A stretch of DNA of 64,000 bases from Vibrio artabrorum (GCF_024347295.1 NZ_AP025458.1:558001-622000); one strand, 5' to 3'. Positions 7,717 through 17,950 are shown, numbered from the stretch's first letter. Made by a program: numbers and translations. Notes: a model not told the origin generated them from the letters alone.

Positions 7717-9966
7717 ATGCTCAGTCAACTAAGGGAAATAGTTGAACACGTATCAAGAGTTGAAGATGTGTCGACGGCTCTTGATATTTTAGTTAAAGAG
7801 ACATGCAGTGCGATGCAGACGGAATGTTGCACCGTGTATTTGGCCAATCATGATATGCAGCGCCTTGAGTTGATGGCAACTCAAGGCCTGATCTTTAAAG
7901 GCAGTAGTATTCACATTGGTTTTGACGAAGGTTTGGTTGGCCTTGTTAAAAGAAGTGCTGAACCTATCAACCTTGCACAAGCGTCTGCTCACCCTGCGTA
8001 TAAGTTTTTTCCAGAACTTGGAGAAAACGTCTATCACTCTTTTCTTGGCACTCCGATTATCCATCGCAAGCAAGTGCTTGGTGTTTTGGTTATTCAACAG
8101 AAGTCCCCACGTTTATTCAGTGAGATGGAAGAGTCTTTTCTTGTCACACTCTCCGCCCAACTTGCGGTGATTGTGGCACATGCCCAAACTCAAGGTCATT
8201 GGCTGTTAGAGCAACAGAAGCTACCTGCGACTAAAGGTATTGCCGCTTCATCGGGCGTGGCGATTGGTGATTTATGGTGGGATAACACGCAACCTGAACT
8301 CACCGATGTTTATCCAGCTTCGACGCTCAATGTAGAGAGAGAGCATGAGTTGTTGGCGGTTGCGGTTGAAAACGCCCTCAATGACTTTAAGCGAATGCGA
8401 AAGCGTTTGGACAGCGAAATCAATAAAGACGCGCTGGCGATCTTTGACCTGTTTACTCACTTACTCAATGATCCTATGTTGCGTAAGGATCTTAAAAATC
8501 AGATTCAGAAAGGCGATAAGGCTGATTGGGCATTAAGACAGGTTGTTGAGAGTTATTCGAATCGCTTTGCTCGTATGTCTGATGTTTATCTTCGAGAGAG
8601 AGCACAAGATATCCGAGAGCTCGGACAAAGGCTGCTCTATTTCCTTCATAACTCCGAGCATGCACTCCGTACGTTAGACAAGCCCATTATTTTGGTGGTT
8701 CGTGAGTTAACGGCTTCGGTATTAGCGTCGATTCCAAAAGAAAAACTGCTGGCCGTAATTTCCATAGAAGGGGCGGCCAACTCACACGCAGCGATCTTAT
8801 CTCGTGCTCTTGGCATTCCTTCTGTGATGGGAGTTAATCTCAACCTTGTTCAAGCGAATGGTAAGCAGGCGATTGTTGATGGATATAGTGGTGAGATCTT
8901 TATTGAGCCGACCCAAAATCTACTCAATGAATACCAAGGATTGATTTTAGAAGAGGGTGAACTCTCTTCTATGGTTAACCGAGAACTCAACTTACCGGCA
9001 AAAACGCAAGATGGTCAACCGGTCGAGATCTTGTTGAATGCAGGTTTAAGTGCGGATACTAACATTGCGATCAACCAAGGCGTTGATGGGGTGGGGCTGT
9101 ATCGAACAGAAATTTCTTTCTTATTACAGCAGAGGTTTCCGTCAGAGGATGAACAGTTTAAGCAGTATCATTCCGTGCTCACGAGCTACCCAGAAAAGCA
9201 AGTGGTGATGCGTACGCTTGATATCGGCGGTGATAAAGCCTTGCCTTATTTCCCCATCGAAGAAGACAATCCATTCCTTGGTTGGCGTGGCATTCGATTC
9301 ACACTCGATCACCCTGATATCTTTATTATTCAATTACGTGCCATGCTACGAGCTAGCTGCAGCAGTCAAAACTTAAGTATCTTACTGCCGATGATTTCCA
9401 GCACTCAAGAATTGGATGATGCGGTTCAGCTCATTGAGCAGGCTTATCATGAAGTGCATGAACTGGATAATCGAGTGTGCATGCCTCGTGTTGGTATCAT
9501 GATTGAAGTTCCGTCAATGCTTTATCTACTGCCGTTCATTGCCGATAAGGTTGATTTTGTTTCTGTTGGTACTAACGATTTAACGCAATATTTATTGGCG
9601 GTTGATCGGAACAATTCACGAGTATCTGATGTCTATGAATCCATGCACCCTGCAGTGATCATGGCATTAAAACAAATTCATGATATCTGTAAGCAATATC
9701 AATTACCGGTGTGTATTTGTGGAGAGCTAGCGGGCGACCCGATGGGAGCACTATTACTGATTGGCTTAGGGTATGAAACGTTAAGTATGAATACTTCGAA
9801 TGTGGCCAGAATCAAATATTTGATTCGTCAATCTTGCTTGAGTGAATTACAGGATTTGGCAAATAAGGCACTTTCGAAACCGTATGGTAGTGACATCTAT
9901 AGTATGATGCTGAACTATTTCGAAGAGCGTAAATTTACAGGCTTCATTCGAGCGGGCAAAAAATAG
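7717..9966 (+). CDS. ptsP: Phosphoenolpyruvate-protein phosphotransferase PtsP (enzyme I-Ntr)
   Basis: First enzyme of the nitrogen-related phosphotransferase system. It passes phosphate from PEP to NPr in the cytoplasm. The 749-aa protein (E. coli 748) has an N-terminal GAF sensor domain (about 15-155), the enzyme I N-terminal and phosphohistidine domains with the active His at about residue 357 (GAANSHAAIL), and a C-terminal PEP-binding barrel with GLYRTE, LDIGGDK and the CGE..AGDP segment. It lies 2 bp after rppH and 8 bp before the next gene. Confidence 0.96.
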   Translation: MLSQLREIVEHVSRVEDVSTALDILVKETCSAMQTECCTVYLANHDMQRLELMATQGLIFKGSSIHIGFDEGLVGLVKRSAEPINLAQASAHPAYKFFPELGENVYHSFLGTPIIHRKQVLGVLVIQQKSPRLFSEMEESFLVTLSAQLAVIVAHAQTQGHWLLEQQKLPATKGIAASSGVAIGDLWWDNTQPELTDVYPASTLNVEREHELLAVAVENALNDFKRMRKRLDSEINKDALAIFDLFTHLLNDPMLRKDLKNQIQKGDKADWALRQVVESYSNRFARMSDVYLRERAQDIRELGQRLLYFLHNSEHALRTLDKPIILVVRELTASVLASIPKEKLLAVISIEGAANSHAAILSRALGIPSVMGVNLNLVQANGKQAIVDGYSGEIFIEPTQNLLNEYQGLILEEGELSSMVNRELNLPAKTQDGQPVEILLNAGLSADTNIAINQGVDGVGLYRTEISFLLQQRFPSEDEQFKQYHSVLTSYPEKQVVMRTLDIGGDKALPYFPIEEDNPFLGWRGIRFTLDHPDIFIIQLRAMLRASCSSQNLSILLPMISSTQELDDAVQLIEQAYHEVHELDNRVCMPRVGIMIEVPSMLYLLPFIADKVDFVSVGTNDLTQYLLAVDRNNSRVSDVYESMHPAVIMALKQIHDICKQYQLPVCICGELAGDPMGALLLIGLGYETLSMNTSNVARIKYLIRQSCLSELQDLANKALSKPYGSDIYSMMLNYFEERKFTGFIRAGKK

Positions 9967-9974
9967 GATTTAAC

Positions 9975-10766
9975 GTGTCATATGAACTGATAGGTTTGTT
10001 AGCAGGCCTTGGGGCCATTGTTGGTGTTTTAGCAGGCTTGCTTGGTATTGGTGGGGGATTGCTGGTGGTTCCTGCCCTACTGTTTTTGCTTCCTAAAGCG
10101 GGCATTCCCCAAGAGTTTGCGATGCAAATGGCATTAGCTACGTCGTTATCAACCATCATTGTTACCTCAGGCTCATCTGCGATCAATCATTTAAAATTGG
10201 GCAACATTGATATATTTGTTGTGAAGTGGCTGATACCTGGTGTGGTTGTCGGTGGTTTCCTTGGTTCTTTTGTAGCCGACGTGATTCCAGCTCAATACTT
10301 ACCAAAAGTCTTCGGCGTGATCGTGTTGGTGTTAGCGTTACAAATGCTATTATCGATCCGATCCAAGAGTCAGAAAGTGATGCCGACGCCAGCTAAAACG
10401 ATATTGTGCGGTGGCGGGATTGGCTTAGTCTCAAGCTTGGCAGGTATTGGCGGTGGGTCGTTATCGGTGCCGTTTCTTAACCATCATGGTGTGGAAATGC
10501 GTAAAGCGGTGGGGTCCTCTTCGGTGTGTGGTTGTGTTATCGCAATCTCGGGAATGCTGGGATTCATTTGGCATGGCTCTTCTGTTGAGGGGCTACCTGC
10601 GTTGAGTTTAGGTTATGTGTATTTACCCGCTTTGATCGCGATATCTTGTGTCTCTGTTCTGACGACAAAAGTGGGTGCGAAATTGGCGACTCAATTGCCA
10701 ACCCCAGTATTAAAGAAAGTCTTTGCGGTCTTTTTAATGTTTATAGCAGCCACAATGCTGCTGTAG
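9975..10766 (+). CDS. TauE/SafE family (DUF81) membrane permease
   Basis: A 263-aa integral membrane protein with about eight hydrophobic segments. Two internally repeated Gly-rich signatures, GLLGIGGGLLVVP (about residues 20-32) and SLAGIGGGSLSVP (about 150-165), define the family, whose members export sulfite, sulfoacetate or similar organosulfur anions. The substrate here is unknown. Start is GTG 9975, 8 bp after ptsP, with lgt 55 bp further on, so it is probably in the rppH-ptsP-lgt-thyA transcript, an order also seen in other Vibrio. Confidence 0.85.
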   Translation: MSYELIGLLAGLGAIVGVLAGLLGIGGGLLVVPALLFLLPKAGIPQEFAMQMALATSLSTIIVTSGSSAINHLKLGNIDIFVVKWLIPGVVVGGFLGSFVADVIPAQYLPKVFGVIVLVLALQMLLSIRSKSQKVMPTPAKTILCGGGIGLVSSLAGIGGGSLSVPFLNHHGVEMRKAVGSSSVCGCVIAISGMLGFIWHGSSVEGLPALSLGYVYLPALIAISCVSVLTTKVGAKLATQLPTPVLKKVFAVFLMFIAATMLL

Positions 10767-10821
10767 TGTCTTTTCTGTTAGCTGTTGTTAACCGTTATTT
10801 AATTTAGATAGAGAGCCTAGT

Positions 10822-11643
10822 ATGTCTCAGGGTTTTATCGAATACCCAAATATCGATCCGGTTCTTATTGAACTAGGACCAATTTCAGTTCGCTGGTATG
10901 GCTTAATGTACCTTGTTGGTTTTATGTTTGCTCTTTGGTTGGCAAATCGCCGGGCTGATAAGCCGGGCAGTGGTTGGACACGAGAGCAAGTATCAGATTT
11001 ACTGTTTGCTGGCTTCCTTGGCGTGGTTGTTGGTGGCCGCATTGGCTATGTACTTTTTTATAATTTTGGCCTTTTCCTTGCTGATCCGCTTTACCTATTT
11101 AAAGTGTGGACAGGCGGGATGTCTTTCCATGGTGGTTTGCTTGGGGTTATTACGGCCATGGTTTGGTATGCCAAAAAGAACGGTCGAACCTTCTTCGGTG
11201 TCGCGGACATGATCGCACCATTAGTTCCGTTTGGCTTAGGGATGGGGCGTTTAGGTAATTTCATGAATAGTGAGCTATGGGGGCGTGTAACCGATGTACC
11301 ATGGGCCATCGTATTCCCGAATGGTGGACCATTTCCTCGCCATCCATCTCAGCTTTATGAAATGGCCCTCGAGGGGATTGTATTGTTCTTCATCTTGAAC
11401 TGGTTTATCAAAAAGCCGCGTCCTCTTGGTTCGGTTTCGGGGTTATTCCTAGCTGGATATGGTACATTCCGCTTCCTCGTTGAATACGTACGTGAACCTG
11501 ATGCTCAACTCGGGTTGTTCGGTGGATTCATTTCTATGGGACAAATTCTATCACTGCCAATGGTTATTATTGGTGTGTTGATGATGGTTTGGGCATACAA
11601 GCGTGGTCACTACAAAGATGAATTACCACAACAAACGAAGTAA
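10822..11643 (+). CDS. lgt: Prolipoprotein diacylglyceryl transferase
   Basis: Lgt attaches diacylglycerol from phosphatidylglycerol to the lipobox Cys of prolipoproteins, the first step of lipoprotein maturation in the inner membrane. The protein is 273 aa with seven predicted membrane spans. The signature [14 protein letters not shown] is intact, and the conserved RHPSQLYE and the SFHGGL loop with its essential His are present. thyA follows 9 bp after the stop, the arrangement known from E. coli. The partner enzyme lspA is also in this window. Confidence 0.97.
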   Translation: MSQGFIEYPNIDPVLIELGPISVRWYGLMYLVGFMFALWLANRRADKPGSGWTREQVSDLLFAGFLGVVVGGRIGYVLFYNFGLFLADPLYLFKVWTGGMSFHGGLLGVITAMVWYAKKNGRTFFGVADMIAPLVPFGLGMGRLGNFMNSELWGRVTDVPWAIVFPNGGPFPRHPSQLYEMALEGIVLFFILNWFIKKPRPLGSVSGLFLAGYGTFRFLVEYVREPDAQLGLFGGFISMGQILSLPMVIIGVLMMVWAYKRGHYKDELPQQTK

Positions 11644-11652
11644 GGAATTGGT

Positions 11653-12504
11653 GTGAAACAGTATTTAGATCTCTGTCAGCGTATCGTTGACCACGGTACT
11701 TGGATTGAAAATGAACGCACAGGCAAGCGCTGCCTCACTGTGATCAATGCTGACCTTGAATATGATGTTGGCAATAACCAATTCCCACTGGTAACAACGC
11801 GTAAAAGTTTTTGGAAAGCTGCTGTTGCTGAGTTACTTGGCTATATTCGTGGTTACGATAATGCGGAAGACTTTCGCAAGCTAGGGACTAAAACTTGGGA
11901 TGCGAACTCTAACCTCAACGAAGCATGGCTCAATAACCCATACCGTAAGGGTGAAGATGATATGGGGCGTGTTTATGGTGTTCAAGGGCGCGCTTGGGCA
12001 AAACCAGACGGCGGCTATATCGATCAACTGAAGAAAATTGTTGACGATTTAACTAACGGTATTGATGACCGTGGTGAGATCTTAAACTTTTACAACCCTG
12101 GTGAGTTCCACATGGGCTGTTTGCGTCCATGTATGTACAGTCACCATTTTTCTTTGCTTGGTGACACTCTGTACCTAAACAGTACTCAGCGCTCTTGTGA
12201 TGTTCCGCTAGGTTTGAACTTCAACATGGTTCAAGTGTATGTGTTCTTGGCTATCATGGCACAAATTACTGGAAAGAAAGCGGGTGTGGCTTACCATAAG
12301 CTTGTTAATGCTCATATCTACGAAGACCAATTAGCGCCAATGCGTGATATTCAATTGAAACGTGAGCCATTGGCTGGTCCAACGTTCCATATTAACCCAG
12401 AGATTAAGTCTCTAGAAGATCTGGAAACGTGGGTGACGATGGATGATTTCTGGGTTGAAAACTACGAGTGCCATGAAGCGATTAAGTACCCGTTCTCGGT
12501 GTAA
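11653..12504 (+). CDS. thyA: Thymidylate synthase
   Basis: It methylates dUMP to dTMP using methylene-tetrahydrofolate. The 283-aa protein starts at GTG 11653 and carries the dUMP-binding [12 protein letters not shown] segment and the catalytic Cys in [11 protein letters not shown]. The sequence around the Cys departs from the common LPPCH form, and the protein is about 20 residues longer than E. coli ThyA (264). I recall both as a recognised ThyA subgroup found in Vibrio and Pasteurellaceae. It is cotranscribed with lgt and has a terminator just after it. Confidence 0.96.
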   Translation: MKQYLDLCQRIVDHGTWIENERTGKRCLTVINADLEYDVGNNQFPLVTTRKSFWKAAVAELLGYIRGYDNAEDFRKLGTKTWDANSNLNEAWLNNPYRKGEDDMGRVYGVQGRAWAKPDGGYIDQLKKIVDDLTNGIDDRGEILNFYNPGEFHMGCLRPCMYSHHFSLLGDTLYLNSTQRSCDVPLGLNFNMVQVYVFLAIMAQITGKKAGVAYHKLVNAHIYEDQLAPMRDIQLKREPLAGPTFHINPEIKSLEDLETWVTMDDFWVENYECHEAIKYPFSV

Positions 12505-12526
12505 TGTCATCCGCTTCGTTTGATTG

Positions 12527-12556
12527 AAAGGCTGCCTTTGTGTAGCCTTTTTTATT
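12527..12556 (+). terminator. Terminator of the rppH-thyA operon
   Basis: AAAGGCT and AGCCTTT pair around a 10-nt loop and are followed by TTTATTTTT, 22 bp after the thyA stop. Confidence 0.8.
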
Positions 12557-12627
12557 TTTATACTTGGCTTGATTACTATTTGCAAAACCAATAACCTTGG
12601 AGGGTCTTTTCTAACCACAGAACAACT

Positions 12628-14022
12628 ATGACTCGCTCGCATTACTTCGTATTGCAACACGACTTTCCTATTGCTTTCTACCCTGATAAAAATCAGTTAG
12701 TGATTGATAGTGAAGAGATTCATTTGGAGCCATTACAATCAAGGCTACTCAGCTATTTCATCGAAAAGCATGGGCAAGTGGTTAGCGTTCAACAGATAGC
12801 CGTTGATGTGTGGCAAAGAACTCAAGTGTCTGACAACTTGGTTAGACAGGTCATCAGTTTACTGCGCAGTCAGCTTCAGGATAAGTCACGTCCGTATCGC
12901 ATTATTCAGACCATTCCAAAGCAAGGTTACCTGTTCGATATTGAGATAATTCAGCCTAGCGTTGAGACGACGCCTGTCGCAGAAGTCTCCCTACCGGCGA
13001 CCAAAGAGGTTGTTGCTAAGTCCAAAAAGAAAACTATCGGCCTTATTACAAGCGCCGTATTCGCGTTTGGTTTGATCGCGATTTTGGCATGGAAAAGTGA
13101 TGTCCCAACCCATGATACTGTGGTTATTGCTGCCCATCAAAGTGATGTGATCCCCGTTTATATCCATGATATTACGCTCGATTCTGCGAACGATTATAAG
13201 ATGTCAGAAAGCGTCTATAACTATCTTTTTTATGGGCTGAACTCGGCTACAAATTTATCCGGGTACCACTTTTCTCAGCTATCGAAACAGGGCAAACAAT
13301 CGGTTGCCAATAATGGTGTTGAACTCAAAAGTTGGCTTAAGAAAAAGGGCGATGACTATACGCTTAGTGTGCTAATACAAAATAATCGCCAACCTAATCA
13401 AAGTCAGAAGGTGGAGAAGAGCTTTCGCCAAGATAACTTCTTTAATGCTGTTGGGGATGTCATTCTTGAGATCAAAGCCATTATCGCCCCGGCGAGTTCA
13501 GAATACGGCGTGGCAAGTCATCGAGTGACCTCTATTGATAGCTATGATGATTGGAGTGTTATTTCTGAGGGGATCTCGCTGTTCTACCAAGGTAAAGGTG
13601 GTCAGCCATTTGAGGATATTGCTCTTCAATTGGCAATCATTCGACATCAAGGGCGAGACAATTATCTGGTTAATGCGTTGCTCTCTTATTCTGAATCTTT
13701 GGCTTATTTGCAAAACCATAAACAGGAAGACCGTGAACAATCACTGCAATTTGCGAAGCAAGCCTTCGAGATGAACCCGCGTTGTGATATTGCCAACTTA
13801 ACGTTGGGTCTTGCGCTGGTCATCAACCAACATGCTAATCAAGCTTTCCCTTACCTCTCTTATGCTGCTGAAAGCACCCCGAGTCCAATCAGTTTTTATC
13901 TACTGAGTGCTGCAGATAAGTTGTCGGATAATCCAAAAGGTTCGCAATACTATTATCAACGTTTTACTGAAGTGAAAAAAGAGCGTAACGGCCAACTATT
14001 TGATCTTATTGACTCTTTATAA
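12628..14022 (+). CDS. CadC/ToxR-type transmembrane transcription regulator
   Basis: A 464-aa one-component regulator. An N-terminal OmpR-type winged helix (about 25-105, ending in the typical IIQTIPKQGYLF) is joined by a linker to one membrane span at about 136-155 (TIGLITSAVFAFGLIAILAW). A large periplasmic domain follows, with helical repeats near its C terminus that resemble TPR or CadC sensor modules. Such proteins sense envelope or chemical signals and bind DNA from the membrane. The target is unknown; the next gene on the same strand is a small membrane protein. It is not ToxR itself, which is shorter. Confidence 0.8.
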   Translation: MTRSHYFVLQHDFPIAFYPDKNQLVIDSEEIHLEPLQSRLLSYFIEKHGQVVSVQQIAVDVWQRTQVSDNLVRQVISLLRSQLQDKSRPYRIIQTIPKQGYLFDIEIIQPSVETTPVAEVSLPATKEVVAKSKKKTIGLITSAVFAFGLIAILAWKSDVPTHDTVVIAAHQSDVIPVYIHDITLDSANDYKMSESVYNYLFYGLNSATNLSGYHFSQLSKQGKQSVANNGVELKSWLKKKGDDYTLSVLIQNNRQPNQSQKVEKSFRQDNFFNAVGDVILEIKAIIAPASSEYGVASHRVTSIDSYDDWSVISEGISLFYQGKGGQPFEDIALQLAIIRHQGRDNYLVNALLSYSESLAYLQNHKQEDREQSLQFAKQAFEMNPRCDIANLTLGLALVINQHANQAFPYLSYAAESTPSPISFYLLSAADKLSDNPKGSQYYYQRFTEVKKERNGQLFDLIDSL

Positions 14023-14239
14023 AAAACAAACCTTTTCTAAACCATAAAATACGCTTGCAAGTGAAGGGGGAGGCTTACCGCTGATAACTAGGGCATTTCC
14101 GTGGGCTCTCCTTGTGCCTACGGGCGGCTTAAAATGTTTGATTATTGTTTGAACTCAGATTCAATTGCCTTGCATCAAACCTAAAAACATCGACGGCTAC
14201 ATACTGTTACCTAAATCATTCATTATTTGGGGTACACAC
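14023..14239. other. Gap of 217 bp with no assignable element
   Basis: The central part (about 14060-14135) is richer in G and C than its surroundings and has several short complementary runs (GGGCATTTCCGTGGGCTC, TGCCTACGGGCGGC). I compared it by eye with c-di-GMP, Moco, TPP, glycine, cobalamin and fluoride riboswitch cores and found no match. It may simply be a leader for the downstream membrane gene. Confidence 0.3.
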
Positions 14240-14716
14240 ATGTTGAAGAAGCTGGCTTTTCAGATCGTTCCAATTCAGATCTTCTTATTCGTCTTTTGGT
14301 TCAAGAACGGCTTTGTCGATAAGGTTATGGGCATTTTACTTGGCATTGTCACACCGGATACAGCTTATGCGGGAGACACTTGGGCTGGCTGGAAAGGCTA
14401 TATTGTAGGAACTTGGGATAAGAGCCAGATCGGTCATGCTCTATTGAGCCCGACTTTCGACGTTATGTTCCCTATTCTGATTATATTGCAATGTATTCCG
14501 TTTTTACTGGTTATTCGCTCGGTATTTGCTGGCGAGTTCATGGCCGGAAAAGAACGTCCATGGTTACTTTATGCGGCATTTTCATCTTTGTTTGTGACTA
14601 GCTGTATGGTTTTCACGCAAACCATCACAGGCGCAAGCGATGGCCAATATTTGTGGCAATTTATCGGCTTTAGCATGGTTGCTATCATTTATTTACGTAA
14701 CGAACAAGGTAAGTAG
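14240..14716 (+). CDS. Small integral membrane protein, function unknown
   Basis: I do not recognise the family. From ATG 14240 the product is 158 aa with about four hydrophobic segments (starting IQIFLFVFWFKNGFVDK, then FPILIILQCIPFLLVI, LLYAAFSSLFVTSCMVF and FIGFSMVAIIYL). A start at 14165 would add 25 residues before the first membrane span and has a poor ribosome site. The residues between spans 1 and 2 look periplasmic (DTAYAGDTWAGW). The gene follows the CadC-type regulator by 217 bp and is convergent with nptA. Confidence 0.65.
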   Translation: MLKKLAFQIVPIQIFLFVFWFKNGFVDKVMGILLGIVTPDTAYAGDTWAGWKGYIVGTWDKSQIGHALLSPTFDVMFPILIILQCIPFLLVIRSVFAGEFMAGKERPWLLYAAFSSLFVTSCMVFTQTITGASDGQYLWQFIGFSMVAIIYLRNEQGK

Positions 14717-14829
14717 TCTGCGTTCAAAATCTTCTCTGGATCGAAGACGTCGTAAAGTAAAAAGTAAATAAGTTTACGGTTTACTTACCTCCTACTAACT
14801 CATGTTTTTAAGAGTTTGTTCAAAAAGAA

Positions 14830-14860
14830 AAAGCCCACAACCTAGGTTGTGGGCTTTGTT
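14830..14860. terminator. Bidirectional terminator
   Basis: A perfect 28-bp palindrome, AAAGCCCACAACC-TA-GGTTGTGGGCTTT, lies between the convergent membrane protein gene and nptA, with A-rich and T-rich flanks on both sides. Confidence 0.9.
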
Positions 14861-14884
14861 GTGAGCGTTAAATAAAACGGGATT

Positions 14885-16030
14885 TTAAGCGGTCAGTGCT
14901 AATACAGTACCAGGTAATACAAGGAATATTGCAGTAAGGTAACCAGCTACTACGGCTTTGTTCTTCACCGCCATATCTGAAATTATGTCAGCAGCTTTAA
15001 CAGGAAGTTCACGTAGGAACGGAATACCGAAGATGAATACCGTAGCCATGATATTAAACACCAAATGCACTAGCGCAATCTGAAGTGCGAATACAGCGAA
15101 CTCACCAGATACTGCTGTAGCTGCAAGTAGAGCCGTAATACACGTACCGATGTTTGCGCCCAGAGTGAATGGGTAAACGTCACGTACTTTAAGAACACCT
15201 GAGCCTACCAATGGAACCATCAAGCTTGTCGTCGTAGAAGAAGACTGAACAAGGATAGTCACGATAGAGCCAGAAGCGATACCGTGGATAGGACCACGAC
15301 CGATTGCGTTCTTTAGAATCTCACGAGCACGACCCACCATTAGGCTCTTCATCAGCTTACCCATTACCGTAATAGCAACGAAGATAGTTGCGATACCCAG
15401 AACGATAAGCATGATACCGCCCACGGTGTCACCAAATGTTGATAGTGGCTCTTTAATCGCACTCACGACTGGTTTCGTGATTGGGTTGATGAAGTTGAGT
15501 CCTCCCATGCTCATATCACCGGTCGCTAACATCGGTGAGACTAACCAGTGAGAAGTTTTTTCTAGAATGCCAAACATCATCTCTAGTGGTAGGAAGATCA
15601 TAACTGCCAATAGGTTAAAGAAGTCGTGAATCGTCGCACTGGCGAATGCACGCTTAAACTCTTCTTTACAGCGAACATGGCCAAGACTAACGATCGTATT
15701 GGTGACTGTCGTACCAATGTTTGCGCCCATGATCATTGGGATCGCGAGTTCAACAGGTAAACCGCCTGCCACAAGGCCAACGATAATTGAAGTGACGGTA
15801 CTTGATGATTGAATCAGCGCCGTTGCTACTAAACCTATCATTAAGCCTGCAACTGGGTGTGAAGCAAATTCGAAAAGAACCTTTGCTTGCTCGCCTGTTG
15901 CCCATTTGAAGCCTGTACCAACCATTGAAACTGAAAGTAATAGTAGGTAAAGCATGAATGCCAAGTTAGCCCAGCGTAGCCAACGAGTTGTGCTCGAGAT
16001 AGGCGCAGCTGCAGTAGTAGCTTGGTTCAT
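14885..16030 (-). CDS. nptA: Na+/phosphate cotransporter NptA
   Basis: Inner-membrane symporter of the PNaS family that imports phosphate with sodium. The 381-aa protein matches V. cholerae NptA in length. Two inverted-repeat units each carry the QSSS signature: ALIQSSSTVTSIIVGLVAGG near residue 75 and ILVQSSSTTTSLMVPLVGSG near residue 265. About eight membrane spans are predicted. ATG 16030 is followed by a short cytoplasmic N terminus. It is transcribed divergently from nhaR and convergently with 14240-14716. Confidence 0.93.
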   Translation of the reverse strand: MNQATTAAAPISSTTRWLRWANLAFMLYLLLLSVSMVGTGFKWATGEQAKVLFEFASHPVAGLMIGLVATALIQSSSTVTSIIVGLVAGGLPVELAIPMIMGANIGTTVTNTIVSLGHVRCKEEFKRAFASATIHDFFNLLAVMIFLPLEMMFGILEKTSHWLVSPMLATGDMSMGGLNFINPITKPVVSAIKEPLSTFGDTVGGIMLIVLGIATIFVAITVMGKLMKSLMVGRAREILKNAIGRGPIHGIASGSIVTILVQSSSTTTSLMVPLVGSGVLKVRDVYPFTLGANIGTCITALLAATAVSGEFAVFALQIALVHLVFNIMATVFIFGIPFLRELPVKAADIISDMAVKNKAVVAGYLTAIFLVLPGTVLALTA

Positions 16031-16420
16031 AATGTTTTCTCCATTGGACCGTTTAAGTCTGTGTTTGGTCTGTGTGTTTAATCTGATCGTGATGTTAGAG
16101 GGGAAATATTTCAGTAATATTACATTTTGATTTTAGGGGGGCTTTTTTGTGAGGGGTCGCGGTTTAAAAAACAAAACCCCAATTATTACGCTTTTAGTTT
16201 GTTGTTTTTAAAGGTTTTTTAATTTATTCCTGTTGGGTGATATAGATCTTAAAAGCTAGAAAAAAATTGAAAATAATCATTTTAATCTTACATTGTGAAA
16301 CTAGATACTTCGAAAAAACAAATGATAAGGTCTAATTACGTTAGGTTTTTCCGAGTTTGTTGAGTGGTGGTGTCATATTTGATATAAAAGGGCATCGACT
16401 CTTTTTATTACGGCGCATCT
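16031..16420. other. Divergent nptA-nhaR intergenic region
   Basis: 390 bp of A+T-rich sequence with several T and A runs. It must hold the promoters for nptA (minus) and nhaR (plus). I saw no Pho box or other operator clear enough to annotate. Confidence 0.4.
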
Positions 16421-17311
16421 ATGTCGCACCTCAACTACAACCATCTGTATTACTTTTGGATGGTCTGCAAGCAAGGCTCTGTTACTAAGGCTGCAGAAGC
16501 CTTATTTCTAACGCCACAAACGGTAACGGGTCAGATAAAAGCCTTAGAAGAGCGTATGGATGGCAAGTTGACCAAACGTAATGGCCGCAGTGTTGAGCCT
16601 ACCGAGTTGGGGCAACTGATATTTAAATATGCCGACCGTATGTTTGGTTTGAGTTATGAAATGCTCGATATCGTGAATTACAGTCAGCACTCCAATATTC
16701 TGTTTGATGTGGGTGTAGCGGACGCACTATCCAAAAGGTTAGTGAGTAAGATATTGATGTCTACGATTCCCCCTGACAACAGCATTCACTTACGTTGTTT
16801 TGAATCGACCCACGAAATGTTACTAGAGCAACTCTCTCAGCATAAGCTTGATATGATCTTGTCTGATTGTCCGGTGGACTCGAGTCAAAGTCCGGGGTTA
16901 TTTAGTAAGAAATTGGGCGAAAGTGGAATGAGTTTTTTCTGTTCCGGTGGTGTTGAAGACGCCAGTTTTCCTGCCGTTTTAGAGCAGAGAAAACTGTTGA
17001 TTCCAGGAAGCCGTACTTCAATGGGGCGTAAAGTGCTGCAATGGTTTGATCGGCAAGGACTTAAGCCCGATGTTCTCGGTGAATTTGATGATGCGGCATT
17101 AATGAAAGTGTTTGCTCGTTATCATCATGACGTTATTTTCTTAGCACCGACGCTGTATATGTCAGAAGTTGAAGAAGACATATCTCTGCAATTGTTGGGC
17201 GGTATTGAAGAGCTTAAAGAGGAGTACTATGTCATATTTGCCGAGAGGATGATTCAGCACCCAGCAGTCAAAAATGTCTGTGATGCCGATTTTAGTAAAT
17301 TGTTCGAATGA
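16421..17311 (+). CDS. nhaR: LysR-family regulator NhaR
   Basis: NhaR activates the sodium/proton antiporter gene nhaA in response to Na+ and, in E. coli, also pgaABCD. The 296-aa protein has an N-terminal LysR helix-turn-helix (about 7-65: [25 protein letters not shown]) with the NhaR-type opening [13 protein letters not shown], then the effector-binding domain. The antiporter gene is not in this window. The position next to nptA and hlyU agrees with V. cholerae. Confidence 0.92.
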   Translation: MSHLNYNHLYYFWMVCKQGSVTKAAEALFLTPQTVTGQIKALEERMDGKLTKRNGRSVEPTELGQLIFKYADRMFGLSYEMLDIVNYSQHSNILFDVGVADALSKRLVSKILMSTIPPDNSIHLRCFESTHEMLLEQLSQHKLDMILSDCPVDSSQSPGLFSKKLGESGMSFFCSGGVEDASFPAVLEQRKLLIPGSRTSMGRKVLQWFDRQGLKPDVLGEFDDAALMKVFARYHHDVIFLAPTLYMSEVEEDISLQLLGGIEELKEEYYVIFAERMIQHPAVKNVCDADFSKLFE

Positions 17312-17328
17312 GGTAGTTTGTTAATCAA

Positions 17329-17358
17329 TTGACATCGACTATCATCACTTCACAATAT
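17329..17358 (+). promoter_or_regulatory. Probable hlyU promoter
   Basis: A perfect -35 TTGACA at 17329-17334 is followed after 18 bp by CAATAT as a weak -10, about 55 bp before the hlyU start. Confidence 0.4.
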
Positions 17359-17411
17359 ACCAGAAATATTGATAGCCCGTAGTTGGTGTGAAGGTTGTAG
17401 GGATCCAAGCT

Positions 17412-17705
17412 ATGAACTTAAAAGAGATGGAGAAGAACTCAGCGCAAGTTGTGATTCTACTCAAAGCCATGGCCAACGAGCGTCGCTTACAGATCTTGTG
17501 CCTATTGCATGGCACTGAATTGTCGGTTGGGGAGTTGTGTCGCAAGTTAGAATTGAGCCAGTCTGCTTTATCTCAACACCTTGCGTGGTTGAGAAGAGAT
17601 GGATTAGTCGATACTCGTAAAGAGGCTCAAACCGTGTATTACACATTGAGCAGCGAAGAGGTCAAAGCAATGATTCAGTTACTGCATGGCATGTACTGCA
17701 AGTAG
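17412..17705 (+). CDS. hlyU: HlyU, ArsR-family transcriptional regulator
   Basis: HlyU is a small winged-helix regulator that turns on haemolysin and RTX toxin genes in vibrios, largely by displacing H-NS. From ATG 17412 the protein is 97 aa and starts MNLKEMEKNSAQ, matching the start of V. vulnificus HlyU. A GTG at 17388 would add eight residues not found in the family. The recognition helix region ELSQSALSQHLAWLRRDGLV and the beta-wing TRKEAQTVYYTL are intact. Unlike metal-sensing ArsR proteins it lacks a metal-binding CxC motif. It is monocistronic, 100 bp after nhaR. Confidence 0.93.
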   Translation: MNLKEMEKNSAQVVILLKAMANERRLQILCLLHGTELSVGELCRKLELSQSALSQHLAWLRRDGLVDTRKEAQTVYYTLSSEEVKAMIQLLHGMYCK

Positions 17706-17897
17706 TTTGTGCGGGTTGGGACGGTAATTTCTGACCAGTAATTGACCCGACATAAAGAAGTGTCAGTATTTTCGTCGAACGTGGGAGCCTGTTTGTTGAT
17801 TCGCGTGTTTGTTGCATTACCTCTTTTTTATTGCTTATCAGCAAGTCGAGTGTCGACTGGTCATCAAAAAAAGCGGCTGACTCAATATTTAGATATA

Positions 17898-17925
17898 AAA
17901 AAACCGGCCAAGGCCGGTTTTTTTC
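17898..17925. terminator. Bidirectional terminator of hlyU and rpsT
   Basis: AAAAACCGGCC-AA-GGCCGGTTTTTTT lies between the convergent genes, with T runs in both directions. Confidence 0.88.
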
Positions 17926-17950
17926 GTTTTGCGTTGTAATCAAATTTCTA

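Noticed and set aside
14060..14135. A riboswitch before the small membrane protein
   Set aside because: G+C-rich runs drew attention, but no known riboswitch core could be matched by eye. Listed only as a gap.
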